From the NCBI GenBank assembly GCA_047967505.1, contig CM106540.1: a DNA stretch of 64,000 bases; one strand, given 5' to 3'. The notes under the pieces are model-generated. The model saw only the letters and a program-made list of their open reading frames with translations. It was not told the origin of the DNA and searched no databases. Positions 61,191 through 64,000 of this stretch are shown here, piece by piece; the first letter of the stretch is position 1; every line of letters starts with the position of its first letter. The stretch comes from Dipteris shenzhenensis (Eukaryota > Polypodiophyta > Polypodiopsida > Gleicheniales). Both the position numbers and the translations under genes were made by a program.

Positions 61191-61970
61191 GTCCGCGGTC
61201 GCCTTCGGGGATTGCCTCATTGGGCAATCCTTAAAGAGGTGATCCACCCCACAACCGGTGCATAATGGCACGTTTGTGAAAGACATAGATGCTAGGGGTA
61301 AGAATTGATCATCCTTGTAGGGGCAGTCTCTGAGGGAGTGAGGTCCTTGGCACTTGAAAGAGGTAATTGACTGATTGGCTTGATTCTTGTAGGGACACTC
61401 ACTGGCCCGATGCAGACCTTAGCATGTACAACATTGTATGGCATGTCTACGCATTAAGGCATTCATATCCCTAGCCCATTGAGGGGCAAGAGCCACTTGA
61501 TACACTAAAACATATTATTCATCTTGAAGAACATATCGACTTATCTAGCCGTGTTGGTATGAGGACCCTTCATATGGCTCGAAATCACCGATTGGTGGAA
61601 ATAATCCGGTTTCTCCCACGCACTCGGAGGCTCTTCAATAATTACTTGGTTCATAAGGGGTGATCTGAGGTGGTGGGGGTTGAGGGCCTAGAACATATCG
61701 GGGTAATGCTAGATTGTGGGCCCTGAATTGCCCTTGATTGGCAGGAGGGGCTCCTTGGATAGCAAGTTGACCCTGGTTAAACTAGTTGGGTGTGGTTATT
61801 AAGGTCAGGGGTTGCCTTTACTGATACATTGGCAGGGGTTGACCCTCAAAAAATGACATTGGGAGGTCTCATGATTCCCCCATCTAGCACAGTGGGCACA
61901 ATAAGTGATGACCTTGCCCTAAAGCATGGGCACTCGTTCGTAAGGTCGTTTCTTGTGCACAACCTACACC
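61191..61970 (-). pseudogene. Gypsy gag C-terminus with four zinc knuckles
   Basis: Knuckles on the minus strand: CRLCTRNDLTNEC (about 61927-61965), CCTC-GLHRASEC with a stop (about 61395-61433), KCQGPHSLRDC with its first Cys lost (61323-61358), and CTGCGVDHLFKDC (about 61223-61262). Spacing is CX2CX3HX4C rather than the usual CX2CX4HX4C. They should bind element RNA during packaging. Confidence 0.65.
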
Positions 61971-63109
61971 ACACATTCTCCCTTCTAGGAAATAGGTGAG
62001 GATTGCTAGGATCTTCTCTTCCTAACCTTCCCTTGAGTTGTAGGGCCACTCTGTTTAAGAGATTAGTGACCACCTCATCTATGGTTGCCCCCTTGAGCAT
62101 AGGCGTTGTCTCCTTGGGCTCCCCTGGGCTAGTTGCCTTACTAGCATGAGACACTTCTGACAAGGTAATAGGGGACTTTGCAAGTTGTTATTATTCTTCA
62201 TATTATCATCCAGGAGTACAACGGTCTTGCTACATAGCTCGAGTGACGTGGGGTTCAGGGTGAACAAATGGCCATGTAATGTTGCATCCCTTATCCCAAG
62301 AAGGAATCGAGGCAAAAGTCGTTCGTCGCTCAACCTCTCATGAGGCTCGCAGGTGGGAATTCAGATGCTTAATCTTGGTGATGTATTCCCGCAGGGTTTC
62401 ATGCTCCTTTTGCTTAACCTCATGCAATTGGTTGATAAGACTCCATTTTGGCCCAGTGGGAGAAAATCCCACTATAAAGGCCTTCCTTACTGTCTCCCAA
62501 TTTATTTTTTTGTGAGCCCCTAAGGCCTTGTACCATTGGCCCACCTTACCATCAAGGCTCAACCCAAATGCGTTCACTTTGTCCTAATTACCAATGTCTC
62601 CACAGGTCTCGCAAACCAACCTTTCCATGTGGGTGATGAGATCTCCTGCTCCTATAAACTTTGTGATAAGCTTGGAGATGGTAACTGGATGGCTCCATGA
62701 AGTGTTAGTATCTCTCTCCATGACTACTTGTGGCACAGGCCCCCTTCCTAGTGCTTGCACTATGATCCTCATTGCCTCATTGGTGAGTACTGTTTGTGGC
62801 ACCGGCGAAGGTGCAGGGGGGATTGGCAGCATGGTTCCATAGTTGGGTGGTCGTTGGGATGGATTACAGTAGCTCGTTGGCCAAATAGGAACTGTGTTTG
62901 TTGGTCCTAGCCTCGTAGAAGACTTGGAGCCGACTTGCCGACATGCGTGTTGGGCTCAGGTTAATTGGCCTCATTGGTATGGGCCTTGGCCTTGGTAGGT
63001 TTGTGTCAGGTAGCGGCTTATATGAGGTAGCCATGGGGAAGGGTGTATCGTCTAGGGCTCCTCCCCAAGTTGCATTCAAATTAGGATGAGAGACCATTGG
63101 AGGAGGCAA
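61846..63109 (-). pseudogene. Ty3/gypsy gag capsid region
   Basis: A Pro-rich N-terminus (MPPPMVSHPNLNATWGGALD at 63109) leads to LITKFIGAGDLITHMERLVC. The retrotransposon gag domain follows (62338-62577): NAFGLSLDGKVGQWYKALGA, INWETVRKAFIVGFSPTG, QLHEVKQKEHETLREYITKI. It continues SDERLLPRFLLGIRDATLHG and VTNLLNRVALQLKGRLGRED. Three or more frame breaks. It heads the element whose protease and integrase remnants lie at 59056-61190. Confidence 0.8.
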
Positions 63110-64000
63110 AGTGCTCTCCCCGAAGTTTATTTCATGGATACCCTACCCCTCAAGACTTGGTGGCCAAAACCTGGGTATTGTGGGCTCAATAGTTCTCATG
63201 AAGGAGGGTTCTCCCTCATCGAGCTGAACCCATGGCCCTACAGACTCTTCAGTTGGCAAGGTATTGTTTGGAACATTGCTCGATGCATACGTTGGTGGAA
63301 TGTGCCTTTTTGGGATTTGTGAAATTGGATTTATTATTATTATTTAATTACTTTTATCGCCCCCCCCCCCCCCTTCTTCTCTTTTGCTCTTTTAGCCAAC
63401 CCTTAACCGTTTCAATTGAATTTTCTTGTGTCTACTTGTAGTCTTATAGATCTTCCTTAAGATTTTATTGCATGGTCTAATATATCATTCAAGTTGAAGT
63501 TATTTACTATATGCTTTGGCTTTATGCCTCTCTTAAATTTTCCTTTAAGTTAATACTTTAATTACCTTTAAATTTCATCTGTGAAATGGTCTCTATATAT
63601 GTATATACCCTCTTATATAATTGTATAGTGGTTTTCGTATAATTATATATACAATTAAATAAATTTATCCAAATTAGTTTTTGGTTTTTTAATATAATTG
63701 TACAATTTAGTTTTTGGCTTTTTTATATAATTGTATAGTGTTTTGTGTCTTGGATGGAATTTTTAATATAATAAACCCTAATATCCCTCTGACCTCAATT
63801 CTTTTTCCTAATTTTTTAAGCTTTTATTGTACCTTAGTTTTGTCTAGATTATAATTTGCTTTGTCATACATGCTTAGTTTGTTAGAGTAACTTGTTGTTT
63901 CCTTGATTTATTGTGCTTAATCCTCTTTTCCCTTGGTCCTAACCCATTTTTTGTTTAATTTTTTTCATTTTAATGCCTATTTTTGCCTTTATTAATTCTT
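63110..64000. other. AT-rich right end; possible LTR/leader of the gypsy element
   Basis: Contains a C14 run (63360-63373) and two tandem 33-bp units (TTAGTTTTTGG...ATAATTGTA) at 63674-63738, plus many TATATAATTGTATAG words. No gene. The LTR of the adjacent minus-strand gypsy element is expected here, but termini were not recognised. Confidence 0.4.

Overview
This is plant nuclear DNA. It contains one clearly recognisable spliced host gene, chloroplast-type delta-aminolevulinic acid dehydratase (hemB/ALAD, 24981-29696, + strand, 12 exons). It also holds a truncated PLS-class pentatricopeptide-repeat (PPR) gene (3967-5058, +). Everything else I can identify is decayed retrotransposon sequence, tandem duplications, microsatellites and broken coding fragments. 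The low gene density, the nested LTR elements and the near-identical consecutive PPR modules suggest a large, repeat-rich genome of a seed-free vascular plant, most likely a fern. That placement is inference from style and was not confirmed by any search.

Layout. 1-0.5 kb: Ty1/copia pol fragment (-). 0.5-4 kb: short ORFs, including two minus-strand ORFs behind identical TATA units. 4-5.9 kb: PPR gene cut by the 5' end of a copia element (-). 5.9-12 kb: AT-rich sequence with small tandem repeats. 11977-20811: a copia element (-) with intact 5-bp target-site duplications; a Ty3/gypsy element (+, 12067-16382) is nested in its 3' LTR. 22.45-23.1 kb: spliced-looking pseudogene (-). 24.98-29.7 kb: hemB, with an apparently young, internally deleted Ty3/gypsy element in intron 9. 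30-34.1 kb: tandem duplications, GA/AT microsatellites and a hairpin-bearing tandem repeat. 34.8-39.6 kb: degenerate coding blocks of unknown family, one with a ParB-like DGNHR box. 40.3-47.4 kb: fragments of at least three gypsy elements on both strands. 47.15-51.8 kb: a near-complete but dead copia element (-). 51.8-58.5 kb: unidentified, with coding-like fragments. 58.6-63.1 kb: gypsy protease, integrase and gag fragments (-). 63.1-64 kb: AT-rich sequence.

Function. hemB encodes the plastid enzyme that condenses two 5-aminolevulinate molecules to porphobilinogen in tetrapyrrole synthesis. All twelve exons, both splice dinucleotides of every intron, and both active-site lysines are readable, so the gene should be functional despite the intron insertion. 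No retroelement looks autonomous: stops, frameshifts, deletion of the copia YVDD box, loss of gypsy RT/RNase H, and Glu-to-Lys changes in two integrases inactivate them.
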